64,000 nt of DNA from Papio anubis (taxonomy: Eukaryota; Chordata; Mammalia; Primates; Cercopithecidae): NCBI RefSeq assembly GCF_008728515.1, contig NC_044988.1:34699159-34763158 (forward strand), given 5' to 3'. Both the position numbers and the translations under genes were made by a program. The notes under the pieces are model-generated. The model was not told where the DNA came from. It did not search any database and saw nothing but the letters and a program-made list of their open reading frames with translations. Positions 12,233-25,208 of the stretch are shown in pieces (position 1 is the first letter of the stretch; every line of letters starts with the position of its first letter).

Positions 12233-13264
12233 GTAAGTTTGTTGCCTTTCATTCTTTTAATATGTGATTCACATGCTTTATGTTCAGAAAAACATTACAG
12301 TTTTGAGTTGTCTGTAGTGATTAGAATAAAACTAAGCCAGCATTTCCCAAATAGTGTTTCAAAAATTACCAGGTCTTTGAACTGTCATGTCTTGAATAAA
12401 GAATTCTTTAAGTCTAGGAATCTTGATGATAAACTATATCAAGACTATTTTCTTGGGCATTCAGAATTACTGTTAATATACTCCAGGTCTAGCATTTCTC
12501 AGTCCTTGTTAGGGAAGAGCTATGAGATGGTGAGAGGAAGAGTTGAAATGTTGGTAAGTTACAAGTACTTTTGCGTCTGCTTTTGTATATGCATAGAAAA
12601 AAGAACCCCAGACAGTTATTACCTCTTGGTTTAAATTTGGGAAAAACATGGACTTTTGCCCTTTACACTGTGTAGTTATGTATGTTTTTAATTTTTTTCC
12701 TTATAGCAGGCCTTAATTGTTGAAATAAAAGAACATAAAATTGTAAAGCATTCCATCTTTAAAAAAAAAAAAATCAAGCCATAAAGCCAGATAAAAATAT
12801 AAGAGCATTTATCACATTTCTAGATGGTGGAAGACATCCAAAGTTTCATAGGTATGTAAGAAATTAAAGAGAAAGACAGATTTTATTGTGTGAAAAGTTT
12901 AAATTTTTGAATATTAACAGAAAAAAAAACATTAATAGCAAGTAACTTGGGAAAAATATTTGTGGTTAATAGGGCCAAGTCTTACTACTTTTATATAAAA
13001 TAGATATATAGATTGCCAATAAGCACACAGAGATTCCAGTAGATAAATAGGGAAAAGTAGTCTCATAAAAGGAAATACTGTAACTAACAAACTCAAGAGA
13101 AAGTATTTAGACCCAGTAGTAACCCAAATAAAATAAATATTAAATATAACCATTTTTTCAACCCACACATTTTAATATATTAAAATAGTTTTTAAAAATT
13201 GTTACTCACTGCTATCTGAGGTATAATAAAAGTTGTGTTGCACACTTCTGATACACCAAGGTGT
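12233..13264. other. Intronic stretch after the first exon, nothing recognised
   Basis: No further exon seen. A 131-codon open frame running from 12239 begins in the intron and matches nothing I know. It contains a poly-A run at about 12760. An open frame of this length in a random phase is unremarkable. Confidence 0.35.
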
Positions 13265-13600
13265 GATAATAGGGAGTTGATTAACAAGTTAACTGTGGTA
13301 CATCCTTCTCTTATAGTGATATGTAGTCATTATGTCTCAGAAAACTTTATAAACTTAAGAACCTGACCATATTATAATGCCAAGTGAAGAAACAAGTCAT
13401 GCAAAATTATATATGCAATATGACCACAACTATATAAAACAAAACAACGAAAGTCATCTGAAGACAAAATCTAGAGCAATACAATACAGATATTTATAGT
13501 AATTGCTCCTGAATGTAGAACTGTAGTGATTCTTCTGCTTTTCAACTCTTAAATTTTCAACTAGTTAGATTTTCTTGATGGTATAGCCACTTGTTTTTGT
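13265..13600 (+). repeat. Ancient L1M 3' end (sense)
   Basis: Recognisable pieces: 'actgtggtacatccttctct', 'aatgccaagtgaagaaacaa', and 'atatgcaatatgaccacaac', following the C-terminal ORF2/3' UTR order of L1M. Confidence 0.55.
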
Positions 13601-14379
13601 AACAAATATAGTGCTAACTGAGGTATTCAGTTTTGGAAATCTTTAAAGTACAGACATTTTTTTGATAATGGGATTCAATTTAATTTGGTTATTTTTCAAT
13701 AAAAATAGTGCAAAGAGTTTTGACACATAAATATAGTGCAAAATGATAGGAACATCGTGATGTAGTTAGACATTTTAAATTCAGTTTTATGGGTAAAACT
13801 GAAAATAAATGAATTTTTTTCATTCTAAGGGATAATTTTGTGATTATTTTGAAGAACTGTTGTAATCAATGACTAAAATTAGATTTACTTGTGCATTTTG
13901 AACTATTATATTTGTTTTATTGCTTAATTTAGACATGTTCCTATAAATAAAAAGCAATAATCAGAAACAACAATTTAACTTCATTAATTTATGTTCCTGT
14001 GGGCATGGTAGAGAAATAACTTCTCATGAAACAGTGAAAATTCTATTTTCTTTATTTCAGTTCACTAATAGAATTACATGTTTATAGTGTTTTGGAATGG
14101 TATTTTGAGACCCACTTTTTGTGTTCCAGAAAAGTTTTAAGAATCATTTTGTTTCTTTTCTGATTCTGTAACTGCAAGAGACACCAGTTAACTAAGTAGT
14201 CCTGACAATGCATGATCTTTGCTGTGTTTGACTCTGTGTGTTAAGGCAGAGAACTAAATAAAAAACATACTCTCTTTCTTAATTTGGGCATTCTTTTCCT
14301 AAATTGAAAGTTTTAGGTTTCAATGACTGGCCTCAATAAAATGTGCATTGCTTTAGAGCAACTTGAATGATCGTTAAAG
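13601..14379. other. Intronic stretch, nothing recognised
   Basis: AT-rich with no exon, RNA gene or nameable repeat seen. Confidence 0.4.
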
Positions 14380-14590
14380 ATACAGGCTTTGGTGTCAGAT
14401 AACCTGGAATTAAATGTTTGCTGTGCCACTTTTCAGCTGTATGATTTCTTTCAAGTTATTTAATACCACCAAAATCTTTCCTCATCTGTAGAGTAGGATA
14501 ACAGTAGTAATCATCTCATAAGATCATTCATATTTAATGCTTATGTAAGCACCTAGCTTATGGGATAATTAATAAAGGACAACTGTTATT
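14380..14590 (+). repeat. MIR, sense
   Basis: Matches MIR blocks in order: 'ggctttggtgtcagataacc', 'ctgtgccacttttcagctgt', 'cctcatctgtagagtaggat', 'gtaagcacctagcttatggg'. Confidence 0.8.
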
Positions 14591-14644
14591 ATCAGTAATT
14601 TTTTTAACCAAGTATTTACTTCATTTCTAAGCTTTTAAGTAATT

Positions 14645-14667
14645 TTTTAAATATATATATATATATT
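14645..14667. repeat. Short (TA)n tract
   Basis: A run of alternating A and T, about 20 bp; simple low-complexity sequence. Confidence 0.8.
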
Positions 14668-14744
14668 TCTACTTGATATTTTACTTCTTTGCCAGAGTCT
14701 CAATTCTAGTAACTGCTACCTAAAATCTCTTATATGAAAATAGT

Positions 14745-14935
14745 TCTGCAGATTGAAGTCAGCCTGTTGTGTATTTGTGTGCTAGACTATTCTAGTTATG
14801 TTACTTTGGTCTAGTAAGTTTCTTGGTTTTTCTGCAGAACTCATTTGTACAATGGGAATAAAAATAACTTCTTTAATTGTTAAGAGGATTATGTGAATTC
14901 ATATTCTTAAAACCTGAAAAATAGTGGTTATATAA
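14745..14935 (+). repeat. MIR remnant, sense
   Basis: A weaker MIR-like core: 'ctcatttgtacaatgggaat' and 'gttaagaggattatgtgaat', corresponding to the 'cctcatctgtaaaatgggga ... gaggattaaatgag' part of MIR. Confidence 0.55.
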
Positions 14936-14994
14936 GGTTTTGAGAAAAGTAAAGTTTGGTTTTGACAGTGGTATCTTCATTGTCATCTGTGCCG

Positions 14995-15220
14995 TTATAA
15001 ACCCTTGTGTAGTTCGAGACACTATTCTAAGCACTTTTTAATACTTATTTAATCTCCGTGGCAACCCTATGAGGTAGTTAGGTATAACTATTATACAAAT
15101 TGCTGCACAGAGAGGCAAAGTAACTCACCCATAGTCACACGCTAATAAGTTGCACAGCCAGGATTCAGACATAAGTGTTGCAGCTCTAAAGTCTGTGCTA
15201 TTTAGTAATATACTGTCTCA
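14995..15220 (-). repeat. MIR, antisense
   Basis: Well-preserved reverse MIR: 'gacactattctaagcacttt', 'ggcaaccctatgaggtagtt', 'cacagagaggcaaagtaact', 'cacagccaggattcagacat'. Confidence 0.88.
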
Positions 15221-17089
15221 ACCCTGTTTATGCTCCATCCAGCTACTACTTTGGGGTTTATCTAGGAGTAGAGAATGGAAAAATAAAGGAGAAATGATCT
15301 GGAGTGGTTTCTAATAGTCCTGAAGAATAGAGGCAGTGTAATTACTGAGGCCAGTGGTTAATTGTCCTCTTCTCACTTACTGACAGAAATTCTATTGTCT
15401 CTTGTTTCTCTTCTCTAAATCTTATGAATTTATCACATGAGTTTTTCTAGAGTATCTTAACTTCCCTGTATTATGTGACAGCATCTTAGCCTCAGACTGC
15501 ATATCCTTTTCCACAATGCTCCATCTGAGGACACAGGTCAGATGCGTCATGATCTTTCCTAGTTTCCGCCTCGTGTTGTTTCTAGCATCCTTCCTATAGC
15601 TGTTGGGAGTCAGTCTTCAACAATGGTGGCAGTCTTATTAAGTGACTCTGTACCTCAAAGATCATTTATTCTTTGATGAATGAATTTTCCATTTTAGAAA
15701 TCTTAGATTCCATTGTATATTACAGTATCTCTTCATATTAGTTACACAGACCAGTGGGCCAGACTAGTTGAAGGTTGTCGGGACATTTTATTTTATGGCT
15801 TGGAAATTTTAGTGAAATTAATGAAGGAAACTTCCAGGGATAATTCAGAAATAATTTGTGTTTAGCTTTAAAATGTGTTCATATGCTTATGTTTAAATAG
15901 AAGTTTAGTAGATCTTTAAATTGCACATCATATTTAATTTCAGCATAATGAAAATAATTTAAACAAATATGTTATCATAATGTATACTCTGTTGAGAGCA
16001 GAGATTTACCCCCCTTCTTCCTGTCTTTTCACTGCTACTACTACCCTCTTTTTTGTTAGAGACTAGCATTATTGAGGCTGAGTTTCTTAAAAAAAAAAAA
16101 AAAAAAAAGTTTCTGTACTAAAATTCAGTACATTTAATTATTACATAGTAAAGATACTGATCTTTTTCACTGAAGAAAACAAAATCACTCCAAAATATAA
16201 TCAAATCTCCTTCTCCTCTTCCCCCTCCACCCTCCCAACATAATTTCATCTGATGGTGATACTTCTTACCAGCTCATTACTAATGAATTAGTGCCAGCTG
16301 GAAAGGAAGAAGAGAAAAGCTACTTGAGGTTAGCAATTTTTAACTTCAACATAACTTGCCCCTTCTAAAATCCAGCTTCTTTGCAGAAGAAACCTACAGT
16401 AAAGGACAGAAGCATCTAAATCATAACAAATTTAGAGGTGACAAGAGATCTGAATTAGTTACAGACTCATGAAAGTTTCCCTCAACACATGTTTATTTCT
16501 TTTTGCTAATATGTTCTGAGTGTTCATTTTCTAGAGAGGAACTTTAGCCACTTTTTCCCTGTATTTCTAATAATAAACCTTGTTCTACATTCAGTTTATA
16601 AACTTGACGAAGTATGCTAGTGATCTTAATGTTTTTTGTTCTGCTTGAGCCTCTGAAAACATCCCATGTATAGTTTGATTTCAGTGTGTTTTTATTCTGT
16701 AAATGTACATGGGTGACCGTTCACTATTGAACTTTGCATATTACATGCATCCATTACTTCACATTATAGTTGCATGAGCACTTATTAATAGGATTGGTAA
16801 CAGAGTTATTACATAAGTTCTGGACAGTGAAAACTACTCCCTTATTGGCCACACTTCCAAGGATGGCACCTGAGTCCAAAGAATGATAGGACTGGTAAAA
16901 AATCTGCCCAATTCAGAGAGCCCTGCACATTGTTTCTGTCAGACTGGAGGCTGTCTCAATGTGTGATAATGTAGATGATAAGCAGTTTTTGGTTTTTGGT
17001 ATTTTGTTTTGGTTTGGTTTGGTTCTTTAAAAGAGTCTGGTGAAAGGGTACTACGTCTTTCAAAAAACGCTTCTGAAAATTATTTTCAT
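15221..17089. other. Intronic stretch with a poly-A run, nothing else recognised
   Basis: No exon or repeat that I can name, apart from a 19-base poly-A run at 16091-16109 with no Alu or L1 attached, and GGTTT-type simple sequence at about 17,000-17,020. Confidence 0.4.
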
Positions 17090-17480
17090 CCATGTGTCTA
17101 TCCATTTAAAAAGTATTGAATTTTGTCCGGCTCTACGCATTATTGTAGATACTAGAGATCTAACAGTGGAAAAAAACAACAAAACAAAAAGCCCTGCTGA
17201 TAGAGCTTGTTATTCTTCTAGTAGAGAGTGATAAGTGAAATACATTATGAGTTAGGAGATTTTTCTCCACTCTATGGAGAAAAATAAAGCGGGGTAAGGG
17301 AATAGAGTGGGACATGACTTAAAACAGCAGTCAGTGTCTTCACTGAGAAGATGACATATAAAAGGATCTCAAAGATGATGAGGTAACAAAATATACATCC
17401 AGAGGAAGACCATTCTGGATTGGTGAGATTTAGCAGGTATGAAAATTCGTAAGAAGATACCGTGAATACATTTTAGGTCC
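17090..17480 (-). repeat. L2 remnant, antisense
   Basis: The order of blocks follows reverse L2: 'aaaaagccctgctgatagag', 'ctatggagaaaaataaagcg', 'cactgagaagatgacatata', 'aagaccattctggattgg'. Confidence 0.65.
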
Positions 17481-17599
17481 TATAATAATTTATAGTTAGT
17501 AAGAAATGATGAATTTTTTATTAGCTGTAAAAATGAAAATGCAGTCTGATTTTTAGGTAACTGAATCGTGGGAAAGTCAAGAGCCCTTTTTTTTTCTTC

Positions 17600-18780
17600 C
17601 AGTAAATGGCACCACCATGTATTTGAGTTTATTCACTCTTCCTGCCCACTAACATCAATAGCCAGTCTCTATCTAGTCCAGTATATTCTACCTTGTGTGT
17701 CATTTCTTTTCCCTCCTCGTAATTCCCAATGACAGTAGTTTGGTTTAGGTCTTGTCACTTTTCTCCTGGATTATTATTATATCATTTTTTTTGAGACACA
17801 GTCTCGCTCTGTCGCCTGAGCTGGAGTGCAGTGGTGTGATCTTGGCTCCCTGCAACCTCTACCTTCCGGGTTCAAGCCATTCTCACATCTCAATCCTGAA
17901 TAGCTGGGACTACAGGCATATACCATCGTGCCTAGCTAATTTTTATATTTTTACTAGAGACGGGGTTTCATCATGTTGGCCAGGATGGTCTTGAACTCCT
18001 GACCTCAAAGGATCTGCCTGCCTCGGCCTCCTAAACTGCTGGGATTACAGGCGTGAGCCACTGCACCAGGCCTATTATGTCTTCTTAATCTCAAATTCAT
18101 GTCTAAGCCTCACTCACCCTCTACCAAGCCAAACATGCTATTGCTTTGCTAAACTTTATTACAGTTACCATCATCTTTTGTATAGTTGTATGAGGTAGAA
18201 AACCTTGAATTCTTTATTTCTTCTTCTGGATTGTTTCTTCATTTTCTGTATTTGTTCAATCATCAAATTTTATTGATTGATTATAGTTTTCCAGTGCCTC
18301 TGGAATTCATTTAACTCTATTTTACTCTCATTGGTCTTTTTAGGGGCCCTCATGTCCTCCTCCTTGTCTATTAAAAAAGCCTATTCCCTAACTCATTTCT
18401 CTTCCCCTAGTCTCTTTCGCCTACATAATGAAGTTTATCATTTGCATTGATAACATTTTCTTTTTTTTCCCCAAAACAAAGTCCAAGCTCTCTGGCCTGG
18501 CATTTAGAACCTACTTTCTCCATATCTTGAACACATCGAACCCACAATTCCTATTTAATGCCTTGGTTCCTTTGTTATTTGCTGTATTCAGTGTGACTCC
18601 CCTGCTATCTTTTTTTATGTAAGAAATTTATCTGACTTGGTTTTCAAGCTCAGGTCAGACATCTGTTGTACTCTATAAACCTTCTGCCCTCAACTCTCCT
18701 ATATCCTTCCCTGTACCCAATAAATAACTGATCTGGCATGTGCGTTCCCATAGTACGTTTTAAAAATTTACACTAATTCT
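17600..18780 (+). repeat. L2-like remnant, interrupted by an Alu
   Basis: 17,600-17,783 and 18,073-18,780 share the C/T-rich look of L2 ORF2 and 3' sequence, for example 'ccttggttcctttgttattt' and 'ctcaggtcagacatctg'. The family call is tentative. The Alu at 17,784-18,072 splits it. Confidence 0.4.
17784..18072 (-). mobile_element. AluS-type, antisense
   Basis: Full-length copy from 'tttgagacacagtctcgctc' to 'gagccactgcaccaggcc', with scattered substitutions (for example 'cacatctcaatcctgaatag'). Confidence 0.92.
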
Positions 18781-18889
18781 TGAATACCTTCTTATTTTAA
18801 AAAAAAAAAAAAATCCAACGAGAGATCTATAAAGATAAAAAGTAAAAAAAAGTGAACTTTGCTTTTTTAGATTCTAATCTCATTTCACT

Positions 18890-19720
18890 CTCCAGTTGTC
18901 ATATCTCTTGAGTAAATAAATACCTAGGAATAGAATTGCTGGGCCATATCACATGTCTAGTAATTTTAGATTGGATGTTAAATATTGTATTACATTATCC
19001 ATTGTCTGATTTTTGTCCTTTTCCTTTAAAGAATATTGAAGGTTGTTTTGGGTGGCAGTTAAGCTACTTGGAGATCTTACTGATCTTTTGAGGCTTTTTA
19101 TATGTTTTTTAGGATGGATTTAACTGTTAAGCTAGCTTAGCCCTTCTGAAATCGCCACTGAATGTCCTGGGTCTTTAACAAGGTCTCTCCATTCTGGCTA
19201 GTCAACTCGGAAATGTCTCCCAGTCCTATATGAACTGGATAGCCAAAAGCCCTAGCAGTCATTCTTTGCCTGTATTTATGGAGTGTCACTGTGTATTTGC
19301 ATAGTATTCAGTAAGACTCAGGGGAAACTCCTGCAGGTTTCTAGAGCTTTTCTCTGTGTGTCTCCCACATCACTGGTGCTCTACTTCACAAATAGCTGCT
19401 TCTGCTTCTCTGAACTTTAATCTTTTTCTCCTAAACTTAACAAGGCTGCCATACTATACTTGGGTTCTCTCTCCCTACATGATGGACAAAATCTTATGAG
19501 GTTAGAAGGTGACATCTGCCAGAAAACCTGTTTTCCTTCCCTCATGATATCAGTCCTCTGCTGCCTGCTGTCTCATGTCTGAATATGGTTGGTTGATCTG
19601 TTTTGTCCAGTTCTCTTGTTTCTGGGCACTAGCTTAGTACCAGGTACTCTATTAGTAGAATAATAAAATGACCATCTATGTGTCCATCAGTCAGTTTGAA
19701 CAATTTTCAGTCTTTTTCTA
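18890..19720 (-). repeat. Ancient L1M, antisense (mainly 5' side)
   Basis: Begins with an L1M block ('aatagaattgctgggccata') and continues into 5'-side sequence: 'aagaatattgaaggttgttt', 'ggcagttaagctacttggag', 'ctgcaggtttctagagcttt'. No open frame. Confidence 0.55.
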
Positions 19721-20837
19721 CTGGAGTATATTTAAGCACATCCAAGATACCATTATTTCATTTCATCCAGAAATACTTATTATTGTGAGCATTCCAGTAC
19801 ACAATTTGGTGAATGCAAATGATGAAATATGAGGCCTGGAGTTTTGGGAAAAGAAATAGTTCTGAGCCTTTCCAGAATTACGGTTGGAAAACTAAAGCCT
19901 CTTAGTCCCAGAATTTACATAGGACTGCCAGAACTTTCTAGATCAAGCCTTGCACATTTCAGAATCATCTCAAATGGGATTCATCCTCATTTATTGTATG
20001 CCTACTATCTGTAAAACACTTGCTATACACTGCTACTGAAGATGCTAATGAATAATTGTTTAAAGTTAATGGCAATATAAAATAACAGATTGCCAGGTGA
20101 ATATCTTGAAAAGTCATAGTAGTATTTCGGGGTAAAGTGATTAGTTGTCAAGGAAAGTTTTGTAAATAAGGAGACTTGAGTTCTATACTTGGGAGAAAAG
20201 TCAGGACTTAGGTAAGTTATGTTGTAAGGAAAAACACTGTAATTAATTGCGTTCTTGAAGTTTCTGTTCCCCCACACCCCAAATCTATTAGGTTATTTGC
20301 CACATTATTCTTTGCTTTAACTGGCACTTAAAGCATTTGTTATCTCCTGCACAAAAGAATCTGCTCAAATAAATGGCTGTTGAATTTAATTGTGAGTCAG
20401 TTTTCTGTATCACCTGATCTAGCCCTCCAAAGCATACTTGACATGCTTTAAAAGCAGTCTTCTTTTCTTTTAAGACTTCTGTGTAGTTTTTATGCTACAC
20501 TTGTGGGTATTGTGGTTTGATTTTTGTTTTTTACCAATTTGATGAGAAATTACTCCCCCCTCAATGTCCTGGGAAGTTTGACTAGTGGTTGACCCATCCC
20601 ATAGAAACATTTTATGTTTTTCATGGACCTTTAAGGGCCACTCATTAACGTGAATGCCTTATCATTCATTGGAACAGAAAACTGGGAGGGTTTACTTTTA
20701 ATTACAAAAGTCAATGTATGTCAAATACATGAATAAAACAAAACTGGCTTAGCTTCATTTTTCCTACTTTCTTATTTTTCTTAGACTTGCTATTACTACC
20801 TCAAATAAATATCCAGTTTAGAGATGTGGAAAAAAAT
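19721..20837. other. Intronic stretch, nothing recognised
   Basis: No exon, RNA gene or nameable repeat seen. Confidence 0.4.
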
Positions 20838-20995
20838 ATGGCAGTTGGAATCAGGGAGGCCCAGGTTCTAGTTCAGATTCTACTTTTTCCCAAGACTTTG
20901 GAAAAGCCACTTTCTAAAGTTGCTTTCTGTGCTGTGTGTCTATAAAATGAGAAAAAAATGAGTTATTATTAGATTCTTAATAAGTTGCAACTGGT
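20838..20995 (+). repeat. MIR, sense
   Basis: MIR-like order: 'gttggaatcagggaggccca', 'ttctagttcagattctact', 'gactttggaaaagccacttt', 'tataaaatgagaaaaaaatg'. Confidence 0.7.
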
Positions 20996-21395
20996 ATTGT
21001 TGCCTAGGTTGCCTTTTGAATTATGTAAATATAATCTGCCTCCATTCCATGTTTAAGACAATTTATATGTGTTTAGAAAAGAAGGGAATTCTAGTTCATT
21101 AACTGCGAGGTTTTAGAGTGAACTAGAATTTGAAGAATGACAAAACTTTAAGAGGTTGCCAAAAAATACAGGTGTACTTGTTCAAAAGCAAGTCTCAGAT
21201 TGAGTCATATATCAAATGTAAGCAATAACAGACTTGACTCCTCTGGGGAATTTCGGCAGAGTATTCATTTATACAATACTTGAAAATTCCAAGTATTTAC
21301 AAAGGTAGCTTATTTAATATAGTGTGAAACTCATTACATCATATCCTTGAATGATGTCATAATATCAATGAGGGAAAAAAATTGATCCCTGGCCA

Positions 21396-21645
21396 GGGCC
21401 ACTGTCAATCTGGAATTTTCATATTCTCCCTGTGTCTGTGTAGTACTGTGGTTTCCTCCCACATTCCAAAGATGTACACTTTAGGTGAATCGGTGTCTGC
21501 ATGGCCCCAGTCTGAGTGAGTGTGGGGTGTGTGTGTGAGTGCGCCCTCCAATGGAATGACATCTGGTCCAAGGTAGGCTTCAGTTTTGGCCCCGAGCTGC
21601 TGGAATGGGCCCTGGCCACCTGTAATTCTGAACTGGAATTAATGC
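21396..21645 (+). repeat. Ancient interspersed repeat of uncertain family
   Basis: The blocks 'gtggtttcctcccacattcc', 'aaagatgtacactttaggtg', 'gagtgagtgtggggtgtgtg', 'ccctccaatggaatgacatc' and 'ggccacctgtaattctgaac' match, in order, a repeat pattern I know from many vertebrate genomes (cctcccacag...gaccctgaactggataagc). I cannot name the family securely. It is less AT-rich than its surroundings, and open frames on both strands arise from that. Confidence 0.5.
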
Positions 21646-23534
21646 ATAAATGTTTTTATTCATCTTTCTTAAATGTATGTTTAGCTTACATTTATTTCAA
21701 TGTCTTTTTTTTTTTCCAAAAAAGTGTTTGTATATTGCATATATAAATAAAATATAAAAGTAACATTTTATAAAACTTTCTAGAGAGACAAATTCCACAC
21801 AAGTGGTAAGGGCAACCTCGTGTCTCTAGATTTGTTCTGTTTCATAAATTGGATTTTAACGAATCCTATGTAAATCAATTTTTGTAAATGAAGTGTAATG
21901 TTGGATTTTTCACATCTTAGATTTTTGCAGTTTTCTCAGATTTACAACACTTTCTGATGTCTGTTCACTCTGATTCTGAAACTAAATTATATTATTGGAT
22001 TTCATATACAGTATTAAAATAGGTGGCGGTTTACCAAGGTTAAACTTTAAAGCATATTTGAAAGTTGTCTATCTATAAATAAGACAAATTGTCTACAGAA
22101 TTAGCTTTATATAGCCAGTGATGTGTAAACCTCTTGGCTTTAAGTACCACAACAACTTAGCAACAACTTAGAATGCATTAAGAAAACTGTCACACGATCT
22201 GAAACTGCGTTAAAAAAATTCCTACTTTTTTTTTTCTTTCTTTTACTGGTTTCTTGTCTCTCAGGGTCACAGTTCTCATGGGCTTCCCCCACCCTACCCC
22301 ACCAAGTTTCCTTTGTTGACATTTCTGTTCTTTCCTTGACAAATTCTGCCATGGCTGATGGGGAGACCACCTGATTAACCAATAGAGAACTGGGAATGAC
22401 TGACAATTCTTAGCTAGTTCTATAAATTTTGTTAGTTTGTTTTTCTTAGCCCCAGTTAATCTCAAATAGATAGAAATTTAGAACATTATTGAGGGGATTA
22501 TAATGGGATTAATCCCTTTTGCCTCTCCCGTAATGTATTCAGCTGTTTCATTTCTTTTTGTTCATATGCGATTTTGTGTTTTCAAAGTAAAAAATCAGAA
22601 TATTTATTTAGCGTTTACTTTGGCTAAAAATATTCAATTTATTAAAGCTTCAAAATAATAACTGTAGTTCAAACTTTTAAGTTCCATCTACAAATCTTAA
22701 AAATCTATTTGTAAATCTAGCAAATTTCAACACTTTTGAGGGGAATCTTACAAATTAAATTCTCTTATGTGTATTAATGTATATTTATAAATATGCATTA
22801 TAAATATATAATAAACTATATATTTTTCTTTTTAAAATACTTGAATTGTCTAAACAAGCTTTGTACCATTTTTAGAGCAGGTATTTCTGCCAAAGCATGA
22901 TATATGCATTGTATAAACACCTTCATTCTACACAATTGCAAACTAAAAACAAAGCTTGTGGAAAAATCGTTGGAACAGATCACTTAAGACTTCCTATAAC
23001 TTTGAACTAGAGGAATCACAAATAATAATCTTAATAAAAGTTAGAAGATACTAAATTTTTTCTTTTCCATGTAGTTGCACAAAGACAACTGCAAGTTATA
23101 AATATTTTTTTTTCAAATAAGTTTAATTTCCTACTGCTTCCCTACTCTTCACATTCTTTTCCCCAGTTAGCTTACCTAACTTTTAGTTCAGATTCTTCTC
23201 AGAATCATATGGTCAAAGTCTGGTGTTTAATTTCCCTTCATGTTTCTTCTCAAAATTTATCAAAACTACCACTGTGACTTAAATTGGCTGGGTTCTATTT
23301 CATTAGTGCAAGTAAACAATAACTTGTTGTACCCCATCTGTGGTATAACATATGGTATAGTTGGCTCTTCTGTTTGAGACCTATAGAAAAGTTCTGAATG
23401 TTTTTATTCTTTTCATGAGTGGATGTGTACATAGCATTCCTGATGGAGATATTTATCCTTTTTATGGGCATCTGTATTTAATCCTTTGGAGTATATTGAT
23501 TTAAATGCAAAGTGTAGCTTAGAAATAAATGTTT
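21646..23534. other. Intronic stretch, nothing recognised
   Basis: No exon or clear repeat. It includes a pyrimidine-rich segment at 22,225-22,330 whose complement has overlapping short open frames with no similarity that I know. Confidence 0.35.
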
Positions 23535-23812
23535 GGGCTGGGTGAGGTGGCTCATGCCTGTAATCTCAGCACTTTGGGAGGCCCAAGGCGGGTGCATCAC
23601 TTGAGGTCGGGAGTTCAAGACCAGCCTGGCCAACATGGCAGAACCCCGTCTCTACTGAAAATACAAAAATTAGCCAGTGTGGTAATCCCGGCTCCTATAG
23701 AGGCTGAAGCAGACTGCTTGAACCAGGAGGTGGACATTTCAGTGCGCCGAAATTGCGCCACTGCACTCCAGCCTGGGTTACAGAGCAAGACTCTATTTTT
23801 TAAAAAAAAAGT
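23535..23812 (+). mobile_element. AluS-type, sense
   Basis: Starts 'ggctgggtgaggtggctcat' and ends with an A-rich tail. A deletion joins 'attagccagtgtg' to 'gtaatcccggctcc', shortening the mid part. Confidence 0.92.
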
Positions 23813-24254
23813 TCAGTTACATTTTCTCTTGAAAATTCAGGGTATTTTTTGTATCCATCTTCCTTACCTTGCATAGTTTAACTTAACTTTTGCTCTGTAT
23901 AATTCGTACCATAACATTGGTATGAATATGGTAGGTAATGCATGTCAAATCTGTTACCTGTTTTTGCAAACAATCTATGCTTTTCGTGAGAAAACCAAGG
24001 TAATTAAAATATTGAAGCTGGTTAGTTTCTTAAGCACATGACTGGAATCAAAAGTACACTGAGTAACTATTCACATTTAATACACTCAAATTGTCAGAAA
24101 ACACAGGCACATACATCCCACTTATACAGGGATCCACGTATTAAGCATCATCAATTGTCTGGAATAGCTAAGATTCAGGAAATAAGGCCTCAAAGGGGAC
24201 ACTGAGCAGCCAAAATGGATATATTCATCCCATTGATGAGGTGTTCCTCATCTT
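23813..24254. other. Intronic stretch, nothing recognised
   Basis: No exon or nameable repeat seen. Confidence 0.4.
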
Positions 24255-24516
24255 TTACTCATTCAAGACATTTGTTTGTTTGGGGCTATATACAAGGCAA
24301 TAGTGTGAATTAGAGTTGATTTTTTCCCAGTCTGAAGCTCATAGTTTATTAAGGGGACAAAAGCTAAATTCAGATAATATCAAATACACTGTAAAAGTGA
24401 CATGTACTATAAAGGAGCTACAGATAAAGAGCTTTTGGGAGGCAGTTGAGAAGGGGAACATACTTTCAGTGTATTGTATTTTAAAGAGAGTAGCATCTGA
24501 ACTGAGTCATGAGGTA
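24255..24516 (-). repeat. L2-like remnant, antisense
   Basis: A weak but ordered match to reverse L2: 'ctcattcaagacatttgttt', 'ctgaagctcatagtttatta', 'gcatctgaactgagtcatga'. Confidence 0.45.
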
Positions 24517-25208
24517 TATTAGTCTGTTCTCACACTGGTATAAATAAACGCCTAAGACTGGGTAATTTATAAAGAAAAGAGGTTTAATTGGTTCACGGTT
24601 CTGCAGACTGTACAGGAAGAATGGCTGGGGAGGCCTCAGGAAACTTATAGTCATGACAGAAGGAGAAGGGGAAGCAGGCACCTCTTACATAGCCAGAGCA
24701 GGAAGCCGGGGAGAGGTACTACACACTTTTGTTTTTTTGTTTTTGTTTGTTTGAGACAGAGTCTCGCTCTGTTGCCAGGTAGGAGTGCAGTGGCACCATC
24801 TCAGCTCACTGCAAGCTCCGCCTCCCAGGTTCAAGCAATTCTCCTGCCTCAGCCTCCCGAGTAGCTGGGACTACAGGCACACACCGTCTTGCCCAGCTAA
24901 TTTTTTTTTGTATTTTAGTGGAGACAGGCTTTCACCATGTTGCCCAGGCTGGTCTCGACCTCCTGAGCTCAGGCAGTCCACCCACCTCGGCCTCGCAAAG
25001 TGCTAGGATTACAAGCGTGAGCCACTGCATGCAGCTGTGCTATACCCTTTTAAACAACTAGATCTCATGATAACTTACTATCACAAGAACAGCATCAAAG
25101 GGGAAATCACCCTCATTATCCAGTCACCTCCCACCAGGCCCCACCTCCAACATTGGGGATTACAATTTGACATAAGATTTGCACAGGGACACAAACCCAA
25201 ACCATATA
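24517..25208 (-). mobile_element. MaLR LTR (MST/THE1-like), antisense, split by an Alu
   Basis: The minus-strand LTR of a mammalian apparent LTR retrotransposon. Its ends are 'tatattagtctgttctcaca' and 'gacacaaacccaaaccatat', with the characteristic 'gactgggtaatttataaaga', 'atggctggggaggcctcagg' and 'cacctcccaccaggcccca' blocks between. The Alu at 24,728-25,036 interrupts it. As the internal region lies at higher coordinates, this is the 3' LTR. Confidence 0.88.
24728..25036 (-). mobile_element. AluS/Y-type, antisense, inside the MaLR LTR
   Basis: Runs from a T/G tail and 'gagacagagtctcgctctg' to 'gagccactgcatgcagct'. It inserted after the LTR and so is younger than it. Confidence 0.92.

Noticed and set aside
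12239..12634. 131-codon frame directly after the first RIC1 exon
   Set aside because: It begins in the intron after a consensus donor (gtaagt). Retained-intron reading is possible but unsupported.
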